A DNA stretch of 64,000 nucleotides, taken from the NCBI GenBank assembly GCA_963716115.1, contig CAVQSZ010000021.1, positions 124,001 through 188,000 on the forward strand, read 5' to 3'. Positions within the stretch are counted from its first letter, which is position 1; each line of letters begins with the position of its first letter. The position numbers and the translations under genes were made by a program. The DNA comes from AP-15 sp963716115. GTDB lineage: Bacteria; Pseudomonadota; Alphaproteobacteria; ATCC43930; CGMCC-115725. The notes beneath the pieces were generated by a model. That model was given only the letters and a program-made list of their open reading frames with translations, did no database searches and was not told where the DNA came from. This document shows positions 8,015-16,977 of this stretch, in pieces.

Positions 8015-9333
8015 GCGCCGGCCGCGTCCACGTCGTCGGCGGCGGCCTCGCCGGCCTTGCCGCCGCGGTCCGGCTGGCGGCGGCCGGGCGCCGGGTGCGG
8101 CTTGACGAAGCAGCGCCCCAGGCCGGCGGCCGCTGCCGCTCGTATTTCGATGCCGAGCTCGGCTGCCGGATCGACAACGGCAACCACCTGCTGCTCGCCG
8201 GCAACCGCCGGGCGCTCGACTATCTCGAACGGATCGGCGCGCTCGACACGATCGAGGGGCCGCCGGAGGCCGCCTTCCCGTTCATCGACGCGGCCACCGG
8301 CGAGCGCTGGACGGTGCGGCCGAACCGCGGGGCGGCGCCGTGGTGGATCGCCAGCGCCGGGCGGCGGGCGGCGGGGACGACGATGGGCGATCACCTCGCC
8401 GCCCTCGCGTTGCGCCGGGCCGACCCGTCGGCGACGGTCGCCGCGGCGCTCGGCGGCCGCCCGCGCCTCTACCGCCGCCTGTGGGAGCCGCTCGCCGTCG
8501 CCGCCCTCAACACGCGGGCCGAGGAGGCCTCGGCGGAGCTGTTCTGGCGCCTCCTCAAGGAGACGCTCGGACGCGGCGGGCGCGCCTGCCGTCCTCTCGC
8601 GCCGCGCCAGGGGCTGTCCGAGAGCTTTGTCGACCCGGCGCTCGCCTATCTGCGCGCGCAAGGCGGCGAGGTGCGCTGCGGCACAAGGCTGCGCGCCCTC
8701 GAGTTTGCCGGCGGCGAGGTTTGCCGGCTCGCCTACGACACGGGCCCGGCCGCGCTCGGCCCCGGCGACGGCGTGGTCCTCGCGGTTCCGGCCGCCGCCG
8801 CCGCCCGGCTGGTTCCGGCGCTGACCGTGCCCGACGCCTACGCCCCGATCGTCAACGCCCATTACCGCATCGATCCGCCGCCGGGCGCGCCGCTCTTCAT
8901 CGGGGTGGTCGGCGGCACCGCGCAATGGGTGTTCCGCAAGCGCGGGGTGCTGTCGGTCACGGTCAGCGCCGCGCACGACATCGTCGACCGCCCGAGCGAG
9001 GCGCTGCGCGATCTGCTGTGGCGCGACGCGGCGCTCGCCTACCGGCTGCCGGCGGCCCCGACCCCGCCGGCGCGGATCGTCAAGGAGCGGCGGGCGACCT
9101 TTCTCGCCAGCCCGGAGCAGCTGCGCCGCCGGCCGGGGCCGGCGACGCGCTGGACCAACCTGTTTCTCGCCGGCGACTACACCGATACCGGCCTGCCGGC
9201 GACGATCGAAGGCGCGATCGGCTCCGGGTTTGCCGCGGCGGAGCGGCTGCTCGCCCGCTCTGCGCCGGCGGCGGCGCGCCGTCCCCGCAGGCCCGCCGCC
9301 GGGGAGCAGGCGGCGCAGCGGGCGCCGTCATGA
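8011..9333 (+). CDS. hpnE: Hydroxysqualene dehydroxylase HpnE
   Basis: A FAD-dependent amine-oxidase-fold protein of 440 residues that, in the HpnCDE pathway, reduces hydroxysqualene to squalene. The dinucleotide motif VVGGGLAGLAAAVRLA lies at residues 8-23. The C-terminal flavin motif reads NLFLAGDYTDTGLPATIEGA, close to the end as in phytoene-desaturase-like enzymes. Start and stop both overlap neighbouring genes by ATGA. The last 25 residues are an Arg/Ala/Pro-rich tail without clear function. Confidence 0.93.
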   Translation: MSAGRVHVVGGGLAGLAAAVRLAAAGRRVRLDEAAPQAGGRCRSYFDAELGCRIDNGNHLLLAGNRRALDYLERIGALDTIEGPPEAAFPFIDAATGERWTVRPNRGAAPWWIASAGRRAAGTTMGDHLAALALRRADPSATVAAALGGRPRLYRRLWEPLAVAALNTRAEEASAELFWRLLKETLGRGGRACRPLAPRQGLSESFVDPALAYLRAQGGEVRCGTRLRALEFAGGEVCRLAYDTGPAALGPGDGVVLAVPAAAAARLVPALTVPDAYAPIVNAHYRIDPPPGAPLFIGVVGGTAQWVFRKRGVLSVTVSAAHDIVDRPSEALRDLLWRDAALAYRLPAAPTPPARIVKERRATFLASPEQLRRRPGPATRWTNLFLAGDYTDTGLPATIEGAIGSGFAAAERLLARSAPAAARRPRRPAAGEQAAQRAPS

Positions 9334-11285
9334 GCGACGGGGCGGTTGCGACGCAGCCGGCGCGCCGCCGGGCCGGCGCGCCGGGGCTCGACGACGCGGT
9401 CGCCCGCGCCGCCGGCGCGCTGCTGTCGCGGCAGCGCCCGGACGGCCACTGGGTGTTCGAGCTCGAGGCCGACGTCACGATCCCCGCCGAATTCATCCTG
9501 CTGCAGCATTACCTCGGCCGGATCGAGCCCGAATTGCAGGCGCGCATCGCCCGATACATCCGCTCGACCCAGGGCAGCAGCGGCGGCTGGCCGCTGTTCC
9601 ACGGCGGCGCGCTCGACGTGAGCGCCTCGGTCAAGGCCTATTTCGCGCTGAAGGCGGCCGGCGATCCGCCCGACGCGCCGCATATGGCGCGGGCGCGGGC
9701 GGCGATCCTGGCGCAGGGCGGGGCCCGGCGCTGCAATGTCTTCACCCGCATCCTGCTGGCGCTGTTCGAGGAGGCGCCGTGGCGCGCGGTGCCGATGATG
9801 CCGGTCGAGATCATGCTGCTCCCCGGCTGGTTTCCGTTTCACATAACCAAGATCTCGTACTGGTCGCGCACCGTGCTGGTGCCGTTGCTGGTGCTGCTGG
9901 CGCGCCGGCCCCGCGCCCGCAACCCGCAGCGGGTCACGATCCGGGAATTGTTCGCCGAGCCGCCGGAAACGGCGCGCGGCTGGATTTCCGGGCCGAGCCC
10001 GTCGCTGCCGGCGATGGCGTTCGGCGCGCTCGACCGGCTGCTGCGGGCGACCGAGCGGTTCTTTCCGCGGCGTTCGCGGCAGCGCGCCGTCGACAAGGCG
10101 GTCGCCTTCGTCACCGAGCGGCTCAACGGCGAGGATGGCTTCGGCGGGATCTTTCCGGCGATGGTCAACGCCCTGATGATGTTCGACTGCCTGGGCTATC
10201 CGCCGGATCATCCGTATTGCCGCGCCGCCGCCGGGGCGATCGGCAAGCTGCTCGCGCTCGATTGCGAGCCGGCCTTTTGCCAGCCCTGCCTGTCGCCGGT
10301 CTGGGATACGGCGCTTGCCTGCCACGCGCTGATGGAGACCGGCGACGGGCGGCTCGATCCGGCGGTGCGGCGCGCCCTCGACTGGCTCGAAGCCAGGCAG
10401 GTGCTCGATGTCGTCGGCGACTGGGCGGCGACGCGGCCCGGCCTGCGGCCCGGCGGCTGGGCCTTCCAATACGAAAACCCGCATTATCCCGATGTCGACG
10501 ACACCGCCGCGGTGGCGCTCGCCCTCGACCGCTTCGACGGCGCCCGCTATCGCGCGGCGATCGAGCGCGCGGCCGAATGGGTCTGCGGCATGCAGAGCCG
10601 CAACGGCGGCTGGGGCGCCTTTGACGCCGACAACACGCATTACGCGCTGAACCACATCCCGTTCGCCGACCACGGCGCGCTGCTCGACCCGCCGACCGCC
10701 GATGTCAGCGCCCGCTGCCTGGGCTTCCTCGCCCAGCTCGGCTACGGCCAGGACCATCCGACGGCAGCCGCGGCGATCGCCTATCTGCGGCGCGAGCAGG
10801 AGCCCGACGGCAGCTGGTTCGGCCGCTGGGGGACCAACTACATCTACGGCGCGTGGTCGGTGCTGGCGGCCTTCAACGCGATCGGCGTCGACCCCGGCTC
10901 GCCCGAGGTGCGCCGCGCGGTCGAGTGGCTGCTGGCGCGGCAGCGCCCGGACGGCGGCTGGGGCGAGCGCGGCGAATCGTACTGGCCGCGGGCGCCGCAC
11001 GGCGAAGCGCCCTACAGCACCGCCTCGCAGACCGCCTGGGCGCTGCTCGCGCTGATGGCGGCCGGCGAGGCCGGCAGCCCGGCGGCGGCCCGCGGCGTCC
11101 GCTGGCTGATCGAGGCGCAGAGCCCGGACGGCGACTGGGACGAGCCCTGGTACACCGCGGTCGGCTTTCCGCGGGTCTTCTACCTGCGCTACCACGGCTA
11201 CCGGGCGTATTTTCCGCTGTGGGCGCTGGCCCGCTACCGGCGCCTCGCCGCCGGCGGGCCGACGCGGACGCCGTTCGGGCTTTGA
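9330..11285 (+). CDS. shc: Squalene-hopene cyclase
   Basis: A squalene-hopene cyclase of 651 residues, a monotopic membrane enzyme that cyclises squalene to hopene or hopanol. The catalytic acid motif DVDDTA begins at residue 388. QW-type repeats occur through the chain, including QRPDGHWVFELE near the N-terminus, NGGWGAFDADNTHY, EPDGSWFGRWGTNYIYG, RPDGGWGERGESY and SPDGDWDEPWYTAVGFPRVF. Length and motif order match complete enzymes. The ATG overlaps the hpnE stop. Also called hpnF. Confidence 0.97.
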   Translation: MSDGAVATQPARRRAGAPGLDDAVARAAGALLSRQRPDGHWVFELEADVTIPAEFILLQHYLGRIEPELQARIARYIRSTQGSSGGWPLFHGGALDVSASVKAYFALKAAGDPPDAPHMARARAAILAQGGARRCNVFTRILLALFEEAPWRAVPMMPVEIMLLPGWFPFHITKISYWSRTVLVPLLVLLARRPRARNPQRVTIRELFAEPPETARGWISGPSPSLPAMAFGALDRLLRATERFFPRRSRQRAVDKAVAFVTERLNGEDGFGGIFPAMVNALMMFDCLGYPPDHPYCRAAAGAIGKLLALDCEPAFCQPCLSPVWDTALACHALMETGDGRLDPAVRRALDWLEARQVLDVVGDWAATRPGLRPGGWAFQYENPHYPDVDDTAAVALALDRFDGARYRAAIERAAEWVCGMQSRNGGWGAFDADNTHYALNHIPFADHGALLDPPTADVSARCLGFLAQLGYGQDHPTAAAAIAYLRREQEPDGSWFGRWGTNYIYGAWSVLAAFNAIGVDPGSPEVRRAVEWLLARQRPDGGWGERGESYWPRAPHGEAPYSTASQTAWALLALMAAGEAGSPAAARGVRWLIEAQSPDGDWDEPWYTAVGFPRVFYLRYHGYRAYFPLWALARYRRLAAGGPTRTPFGL

Positions 11286-11956
11286 GCGCCGGCGACCCCG
11301 CCAAGATCCTCTGCCCCGCCAAAATCCTCTGCGTCTCGGGGCTCGCCGCCGAAGCCGGGATCGCCCGGCGGGCAGGGTGCTCCGCCGTTATCGGCGACCC
11401 CGGCGGCCTCGCCGCGCAGGCCGAAATTCTCGTCAGCTTCGGCATCGCCGGCGGCCTCTTTCCCGCGCTCAGAGCCGGAAGCCTCGTCGTTTCGAGCGAA
11501 ATCTTATCGGATCGCGGCCAATGCTGGCGCGGCGGCGATGGCTGGCGCCGCCGCATCGGCGACTTCGCCCGCGCGCTCGACGCCGTCGAAGGCCCGGTGC
11601 TCGGCGCCCATGCGGCGCTGGCCACGCGTCGGGACAAGGAGCTTGCACGGGCGCAAACCGGGGCGGTCGCCGTCGACCTCGAAAGCGCGCTCGTCGCCGC
11701 CGCCGCCGCTGCGGCCGGGATCCCGTTCCTCGTCCTGCGCGCCATTGCCGACAGCGCCGACCGCGCGCTGCCGCCGGCGGCGCTGATCCCGCTGCGCGCC
11801 GATGGGACCCCGCGCCTCGCGCGGGTCCTGGCATCGGTGCTTTGCCGGCCGTGGCAGGCGCCGGGGTTGCTTGCCCTCGCCGGCGACGCCCGGATCGCCC
11901 TGGCGGCGCTGGCGGCGCCCGCGCACGCCCTGCCGGGGCTTCTGTCGCGGCGGTAG
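11282..11956 (+). CDS. hpnG: Hopanoid-associated phosphorylase HpnG
   Basis: A nucleoside-phosphorylase-fold protein of about 224 residues. In known pathways HpnG removes adenine from adenosylhopane to give ribosylhopane. Family features are VSFGIAGGLFPALRAG and the purine-pocket motif VDLESALVA. I place the start at TTG 11282, overlapping the shc stop as TTGA. The first residues then carry a near-perfect duplication, PAKILCPAKILC. HpnH, which attaches the adenosyl group, is not in the window. Confidence 0.85.
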   Translation: MSAGDPAKILCPAKILCVSGLAAEAGIARRAGCSAVIGDPGGLAAQAEILVSFGIAGGLFPALRAGSLVVSSEILSDRGQCWRGGDGWRRRIGDFARALDAVEGPVLGAHAALATRRDKELARAQTGAVAVDLESALVAAAAAAAGIPFLVLRAIADSADRALPPAALIPLRADGTPRLARVLASVLCRPWQAPGLLALAGDARIALAALAAPAHALPGLLSRR

Positions 11957-11980
11957 AGCCGATTTCGCGCGCCGGCCCCG

Positions 11981-12022
11981 GCGGGTCAGTCGCGGCGGGT
12001 CAGTCGCGGCGGGTCAGTCGCG
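11981..12022. repeat. Three 14-bp tandem repeats across a stop codon
   Basis: GCGGGTCAGTCGCG occurs three times head to tail at 11981, 11995 and 12009. The stop codon of the leftward gene (12014-12016) lies in the third copy. It sits between convergent hpnG and the hypothetical gene. Confidence 0.9.
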
Positions 12023-12439
12023 GCGGTAGGGGTAGCAGCGGGCGCGCTCGAGGGCGAGGCCGAAATGCTGGCCGAGCGCGCGCACCGCGTCGGCGTGCTC
12101 GACATACGGGTCGGCGTTGGCGATGCCGACGATGATCGGGCGGAACGTCCGGTCGTCGCGGCCGCCCGGCGGCAGCATCGCCGTCACCAGCGGGGCGCCG
12201 TCGTCGTCGCGCAACGTCAGGAACAGCGGCATCTCGCGCTGAATATGCGCCTTGAGGCCGATTTCCTGCTCGAAAGACACCTTGGACGCGGGCTGAAAGG
12301 TTTGCGCCGCCTTTTCGTGCTCCTTGCGGAAGAATTTTTCGACCGCATGGCGCATGTTTTCGGATTCGCTGACGGCCTCGGCTTCGGTCTCGATCCGAAA
12401 CCAGGTTTTCCCACCCGGTGCATCGCAAACGTATTTCAT
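12014..12439 (-). CDS. Conserved-looking hypothetical protein
   Basis: A soluble protein of 141 residues that I do not recognise. It has no signal peptide or membrane segment. It starts MKYVCDAPGGKTWFRIETE and reads as a coherent mixed charged domain. It is convergent with hpnG and reads in the same direction as the AI-2E-type permease gene upstream. Its 3' end is built from the 14-bp tandem repeat, so its natural C-terminus may be slightly different. Confidence 0.65.
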   Translation of the reverse strand: MKYVCDAPGGKTWFRIETEAEAVSESENMRHAVEKFFRKEHEKAAQTFQPASKVSFEQEIGLKAHIQREMPLFLTLRDDDGAPLVTAMLPPGGRDDRTFRPIIVGIANADPYVEHADAVRALGQHFGLALERARCYPYRRD

Positions 12440-12524
12440 CGATCCTCCCGACCGCCGGAATCGTGAGCCTTACGGCGCTTGGCGCCCGCCTGCGGCAGTA
12501 TAGCAGGAAATCCGCCGGCGCTGC

Positions 12525-13613
12525 CTAGCAGGAAGGCTTCGGGCCAGAAGGCTTTAGGCCGGCCGGCGGGTCGGCCGGCGGCGCCTCGGTCCACTCGCGC
12601 CACAGCGAGATCAGCGCCGCCATGACCATCGGCCCGAGAAACAGCCCGAGCAGCCCGAAGCTGCGCAGGCCCCCGAGAATGCCGAGCAGCACCCACAAGA
12701 ACGGCAGGCGCGCCGCGCCTCCGATCAGGATCGGGCGGACGAAGTGATCGGCGACGAAGGTCACCGCGACGCCGAAGCCGAAGACGCCGGCCGCAGCACC
12801 CGCAGCGCCCGCCGCCAGCAGGTAGAGGGCGGCCGCGCCAAAGGCGATCGGCGCGCCGAACGGGATCACCGCCAAGACGCCGGTCACCGCCGCCATCGTC
12901 GCGGCATGCGGCAGCCCGGCCAGCCGGTAGGCGACGCCGAGCAGCAGCCCTTCGGCCAGGCCGACCAGCACCAGGCCGTTTACCGTGCCGTGCACCGCCG
13001 AGATCATCCGGCCGCCGATCCGCTCGCCGCCGGGCCCGAGCAGCCGATGGCTGAGCCGGCGCAGCTGATCGGCGAGGGCCGCGCCGTCGCGAAACAGGAA
13101 GAACAAGGTCAGGAGGGTGAAGACAAACAGCGTCAGCCGATGGACGACGTCCGCGCCAAATTGCCGCGCCGACTGCGTCGGAAGCTGCTCATAAAGGCGG
13201 CCCAGCAGGGCTTGGGCGGCCTGCGGGTCGGCAAGATTGGCGCGCCACCATTCGGCGGCCAGCGGACCGAGTCCGGGGAGCTGGCCCAGCCATTCCGGCG
13301 CCGGCAGCCCGCTGCGCCGCAGCTCGCCGAGATAGCGCAGGATCGCGCCCGCTTCGCTGGCCGCCGCGATCGCGGCGTAGGCCAGCGGCGCGACAAAGAC
13401 GAGGCCGACCAGCAAGGTGGCGGCCAGCGGCGCGATCAGGCCGCGCCCAGGCAGTGCGCGGCTGAGGCGCCGGTAGGACGGCGACAGCGCGATCGCCAGG
13501 ATCGCCGCCCAGGCGAGCGCCGGCAGAAAGTCGCGGACGATCCATATCCCGGCCGCCGCCAGCGCGGCGGCGAGCCCGGCCCGCGCGATCGCCTGCACCG
13601 GGATCGCCTGCAC
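12525..13613 (-). CDS. AI-2E family (PerM-type) membrane transporter
   Basis: A polytopic inner-membrane protein of 362 residues of the AI-2E exporter/PerM family. Members range from autoinducer-2 exporters to sodium/proton antiporters, so the substrate is unknown. Visible family features are the N-terminal helix pair (AIWIVRDFLPALAWAAILAI-like), FTLLTLFFLFRDG in the middle, then PFGAPIAFGAAALYLL and the C-terminal FLWVLLGILGGLRSFGLLGL. The start is a GTG at 13611-13613 inside a 15-bp duplication; a second GTG is one repeat downstream. Confidence 0.85.
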   Translation of the reverse strand: MQAIPVQAIARAGLAAALAAAGIWIVRDFLPALAWAAILAIALSPSYRRLSRALPGRGLIAPLAATLLVGLVFVAPLAYAAIAAASEAGAILRYLGELRRSGLPAPEWLGQLPGLGPLAAEWWRANLADPQAAQALLGRLYEQLPTQSARQFGADVVHRLTLFVFTLLTLFFLFRDGAALADQLRRLSHRLLGPGGERIGGRMISAVHGTVNGLVLVGLAEGLLLGVAYRLAGLPHAATMAAVTGVLAVIPFGAPIAFGAAALYLLAAGAAGAAAGVFGFGVAVTFVADHFVRPILIGGAARLPFLWVLLGILGGLRSFGLLGLFLGPMVMAALISLWREWTEAPPADPPAGLKPSGPKPSC

Positions 13614-13617
13614 CGGG
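13588..13617. repeat. 15-bp tandem duplication at a gene start
   Basis: ATCGCCTGCACCGGG occurs twice at 13588 and 13603. On the minus strand it encodes the repeated peptide of AIPVQAIPVQ and contains both candidate GTG starts of the AI-2E-type gene. Confidence 0.85.
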
Positions 13618-13730
13618 ATCGCGCGGCGCGGGCGGCGGCGGATCGCGATCAGCTTCCATCACGCAGCCGGCGCGCGGCCGCGCCCCGTGCAACCGGATCG
13701 TCTTGCGACCGCGCCCTGCGAAAATCCGCC

Positions 13731-13762
13731 GCGCGAAGGCGCCTGCAAAGGCGCCCTCGCGC
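13731..13762 (-). terminator. Hairpin after the OmpA lipoprotein gene
   Basis: GCGCGAAGGCGCC, loop TGCAAA, GGCGCCCTCGCGC form a 12-13 pair stem with one mismatch. On the minus strand it lies 12 bases beyond the ompA-like stop and is followed by GGCGGATTTT, a short T run. Confidence 0.6.
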
Positions 13763-13773
13763 TTTGGCCCGCG

Positions 13774-14235
13774 TTATTGCGGCGGGGGCGGCGGCGGCGC
13801 TCCGCCGCCTTCGACGATCTCGACGCGGCGGTTCTGCGGCTCGCGCACCCCGTCCGGCGTCGGCACGCGCAGGTCGTTCTGGCCGCGGCCGGTGACCGTC
13901 ATCGCGCTCGGCGGAATGCCGTCCTGCGCCAGGGCGGCCGCCACGTTGTTGGCGCGACGCTCCGACAGCTTCTGATTATAGGCGGGCGAGCCCGAGGTGT
14001 CGGTAAAGCCCGTCACCTGCACCGCAACCGGCGCCCCGGACTTGAAGGCGGACGCGGCGGTCTGCAGGATTTGCTGGGCGTCCGGGGTCACCACATCCTT
14101 GTTCCAGTCAAAGAACACGAGGAACGAGTTGCTCGGCGCGGGCGGCGGCGGCGGGGCCGCGGTGACCGGAGGCGGCGGCTGCGGCGCGCACGCCGCGACG
14201 GCAAGAAGCGAGCAGAGCAGTAAGGCGCGTTTCAT
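13774..14235 (-). CDS. OmpA-family outer-membrane lipoprotein
   Basis: A lipoprotein of 153 residues. The signal peptide MKRALLLCSLLAVAAC ends in a lipobox with the modified Cys near residue 16. A Pro-rich linker follows, then an OmpA/Pal-type peptidoglycan-binding domain (GFTDTSGSPAYNQKLSERRA and GRGQNDLRVPT), and a poly-Pro tail. The start is fixed by a strong GGAGG six bases upstream of ATG 14235. It should tether the outer membrane to peptidoglycan. It is a single gene with its own hairpin downstream. Confidence 0.9.
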   Translation of the reverse strand: MKRALLLCSLLAVAACAPQPPPPVTAAPPPPPAPSNSFLVFFDWNKDVVTPDAQQILQTAASAFKSGAPVAVQVTGFTDTSGSPAYNQKLSERRANNVAAALAQDGIPPSAMTVTGRGQNDLRVPTPDGVREPQNRRVEIVEGGGAPPPPPPQ

Positions 14236-14328
14236 CTGTTCCTCCGGAAGTTGAGCACGGCCGCGCACATTATGTGAAATTCCTCAGCCGCACTAGCGGC
14301 AAAACGACCCGCGATCCGGATGGTTTCG

Positions 14329-15318
14329 TCAGCCGCCGGGAGCGCCCTCGGCGCCGACATAGATCGCGTAGACGGATTGGCTCGCGGCCATCATCAGCCG
14401 ATTGCGCTTGCGCCCGCCAAAGCACAAATTGGCGCACCGCTCAGGGAGCGCGATGCGGCCGATCATGGTCCCGTCGGGGGCGAAGACGACGACCCCGTTG
14501 AGTTCTTTGGTCATCCCCCAGCCGCACCACAGATTGCCCTCGACATCGCAGCGGAACCCGTCCGGCGTGCCGTCGCCGGCATTGACGAAGACCCGGTCGT
14601 TGGCGAGCCTCGTACCGTCGGCAACCACGTCGAACACCCGGATCTGCCGCGGCGAGGAGCGCGACTCGACGACGTAGAGCCTCTTTTCGTCGGGCGAGAA
14701 GCACAGCCCGTTGGGGCCGTTGACGTCGCCGGCCACGACCGTCGCGGCCCCGCTGCGGCCGTCGACGCGGTAGACGTTGGTCGGCAGCTCCGGCACGGCG
14801 CGGTCGCCCTCGTAATTGCCCAGGATGCCGAAGGGCGGGTCGGTGAACCAGATCGAGCCGTCGGATTTGACCACGACATCGTTGGGCGAATTCAAGCGCT
14901 TGCCGTCGAAATGGTCGAGGATGACGGTGATCGCGCCGTCATATTCGGTGCGCACCACGCGCCGCCCCTGGTGCTCGCAGGTGACCAGCCGGCCCTGACG
15001 GTCGCGGGTGTTGCCGTTGGCGTGGTTGGAGGGCTTGCGAAAGACGCTGACGGCCCCGGTCTCCTCCTCCCAGCGCATGATCCGGTCGTTGGGGATGTCG
15101 CTCCACAAGAGACAGCGGACATCGCCGAGCCAGACCGGCCCCTCGGCCCAGCGAAACCCGACCGCGAGACGCTCGACGGCGGCGCTGAACGGCGGCTTGA
15201 TCCGGTCGAAGCGCGGATCGAGGCTCTCGACCGCCGGGTCCGGATAGCTCTGGGCCGGCTCCCATCGCACCGGCACATAGGGCTGCGCGATCCCGGCCGC
15301 AGCTGTGCTCATGCTCAT
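14329..15318 (-). CDS. SMP-30/gluconolactonase-like beta-propeller
   Basis: A protein of 329 residues of the SMP-30/gluconolaconase/LRE family, six-bladed propellers that hydrolyse sugar lactones using one divalent metal. Features are RWAEGPVWLG near residue 57, LNSPNDVVVKSDGSIWFTDP (metal Asn) near 143, and GPNGLCFSPDEKRLYVVES near 200. No signal peptide is seen, so it is probably cytoplasmic. It lies downstream of the CoA-transferase gene in the same direction, with a hairpin between the two. The substrate cannot be told from sequence. Confidence 0.87.
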   Translation of the reverse strand: MSMSTAAAGIAQPYVPVRWEPAQSYPDPAVESLDPRFDRIKPPFSAAVERLAVGFRWAEGPVWLGDVRCLLWSDIPNDRIMRWEEETGAVSVFRKPSNHANGNTRDRQGRLVTCEHQGRRVVRTEYDGAITVILDHFDGKRLNSPNDVVVKSDGSIWFTDPPFGILGNYEGDRAVPELPTNVYRVDGRSGAATVVAGDVNGPNGLCFSPDEKRLYVVESRSSPRQIRVFDVVADGTRLANDRVFVNAGDGTPDGFRCDVEGNLWCGWGMTKELNGVVVFAPDGTMIGRIALPERCANLCFGGRKRNRLMMAASQSVYAIYVGAEGAPGG

Positions 15319-15372
15319 TGCGTCATGCCTTCCTGCTGTTTGCCCGCGTTCGCGCCGAGCCCCAAAACGGCG

Positions 15373-15398
15373 ACGGACCGGGCTCGCGCCCGGTCCGT
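15373..15398 (-). terminator. Hairpin between CoA-transferase and SMP-30 genes
   Basis: ACGGACCGGGC-TCGC-GCCCGGTCCGT is a perfect 11-pair stem, 29 bases beyond the CoA-transferase stop. On the minus strand it is followed by CGCCGTTTTGG, a short T run. It may terminate the upstream gene or reduce readthrough into the SMP-30 gene. Confidence 0.65.
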
Positions 15399-15426
15399 TC
15401 CCGCGTGGCCGGATGGCTCTCCGGCG

Positions 15427-16686
15427 TCAGATGGCCTTGTCCTCGCGCAGCGAGGCGATCTCGTCCTTGCTGAGGCCGAGCAGCTCGCCGTAAACCGCCT
15501 CGGTGTCGGCGCCGAGCAATGGCGAGGCGGTGATCGGCACTTTCGAGCCGCTCATCTTGACCGGCCAGCCCGGCATCTTGAAGTCGCCGCGGACCGGATG
15601 CTTGACCGTCACGAAGATTTCGCGGCGGTTGAGCTCAGGATCGTTGTACAGCTCCATCGTGTCCATGACCGCGCCGGCCGGGATGCCCTGCTCGCCGAGC
15701 CGCTTCATGACCTCGAGCTTGTCGTGGTGCCGGGTCCATTCGGCGATCATCTCATCGACCGCATCGTGGTTCTTGAAGCGCTCCTGCGGGCTGTCGAAGC
15801 GCGGGTCGCCGATCAAATCCTCGCGGCCCATGATCTTGAGGAGCCGCTCCCAATGCTGCGGGTTGGCGCGCGAGGTGTAGACATAGCACCAGTCGTTCGG
15901 GCCGCCGCCCTTGCACGGATAGGTCTCGCTCGGCGAGTTGGTGCCCATGATCGACTGGTTGCCCATGCGCGGCGCCGCCTTGCCCCACAAGAACTGGGCG
16001 GCGTAGGAGATGCGGCCGTAATTGATCACGCACTCCTGCATCGCCGCCCGGATGTGCTGGCCCTGACCGGTGAACTGGCGCTGGTAGAGCGCCGCCAGGA
16101 CGCCGATCGCGGCGTGCAGGCCGGTGCCGGTGTCGCCGATCGTCAGGCCGGGCTTGATCGGCCGGCCGTCGGGCTCGCCGGTGATCGACATCGCGCCGCC
16201 GGTCGCCTGGGCGATCATGTCGAAGGCGAGGAAGTCCTTGTACGGGCCGTCATGGCCGAACCCTTTGACCTGGACGTAGATGATCCGCGGGTTGATCTCG
16301 CGCACTACGTCATAGCTGAAGCCCAGCCGCTCGATCACGCCGGGCGCGAAGTTCTCGACAAAGACATCGCCCTTCTCGATCAGGCCGCGCAGCACGGCGC
16401 GCCCCTTTTCGTGCTTCAAATTGGCGGTGACGCTGCGCTTGTTGGCGTTGAGCAGCATGAAGTAGTGAGAATCGACGCCCTTCTGGTCGGTCGAGGCGCC
16501 GCGGCCCTGCTCGCCCTTGGTCGGCTCCTCGACCTTGATCACCTCGGCCCCGAGCCAGGCCAAGGTCTGGGTGCAGGACGTCCCGGCCTCGAACTGGGTC
16601 AGGTCGACCACCCTGACGCCGTTCAAGGCGCCGGGCTGCAGGCTCGGAGCCTGGCCGCCGGTCTCGGGTGTCGGGTCGTTGGGCAT
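15427..16686 (-). CDS. Class III (CaiB/BaiF) CoA-transferase
   Basis: A family III CoA-transferase of 419 residues, related to formyl-CoA and carnitine CoA-transferases, which move CoA between carboxylic acids through an aspartyl-CoA intermediate. Features are VRVVDLTQFEAGTSCTQTLA near residue 24, LGAEVIKVE, NANKRSVTANLK, VFVENFAPGVIERLGFSYD, and FDMIAQATGGAMSITGEPDG holding the catalytic Asp near residue 160. A clear AGGAGG lies upstream of the ATG. The substrate is not predictable; formyl-CoA transferase is one possibility. Confidence 0.88.
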   Translation of the reverse strand: MPNDPTPETGGQAPSLQPGALNGVRVVDLTQFEAGTSCTQTLAWLGAEVIKVEEPTKGEQGRGASTDQKGVDSHYFMLLNANKRSVTANLKHEKGRAVLRGLIEKGDVFVENFAPGVIERLGFSYDVVREINPRIIYVQVKGFGHDGPYKDFLAFDMIAQATGGAMSITGEPDGRPIKPGLTIGDTGTGLHAAIGVLAALYQRQFTGQGQHIRAAMQECVINYGRISYAAQFLWGKAAPRMGNQSIMGTNSPSETYPCKGGGPNDWCYVYTSRANPQHWERLLKIMGREDLIGDPRFDSPQERFKNHDAVDEMIAEWTRHHDKLEVMKRLGEQGIPAGAVMDTMELYNDPELNRREIFVTVKHPVRGDFKMPGWPVKMSGSKVPITASPLLGADTEAVYGELLGLSKDEIASLREDKAI

Positions 16687-16977
16687 CGGATTTCCTCCTG
16701 GTGATGATCGCTCGCCGCAGCGCGCCGCCTGGCCCGCAGCTTATCGCCGCCGCCGCCGATGATCCATACGGGCGGCCCGAGGACGGCCGAACTTATGCGA
16801 AACTGTCAGCCTTCTTCGCCGCGGCGTCAACGCTTTCTCGGCGCTGGCCGCCCGGTCGGGCGGAACCCTGCCATGACTGAACCGGGGATCACCCCGCGCC
16901 GGCGTCGTCGCCCTGGCCCGGCGGCGGCCGGCCCGGCATCATGCGGCCCTTGGGCGAACGATCGGCGAGAGGCGGAG

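Noticed and set aside
11981..12022. Possible CRISPR repeats
   Set aside because: Units are 14 bp with no spacers. The same holds for 40046-40113, and no cas genes are present.
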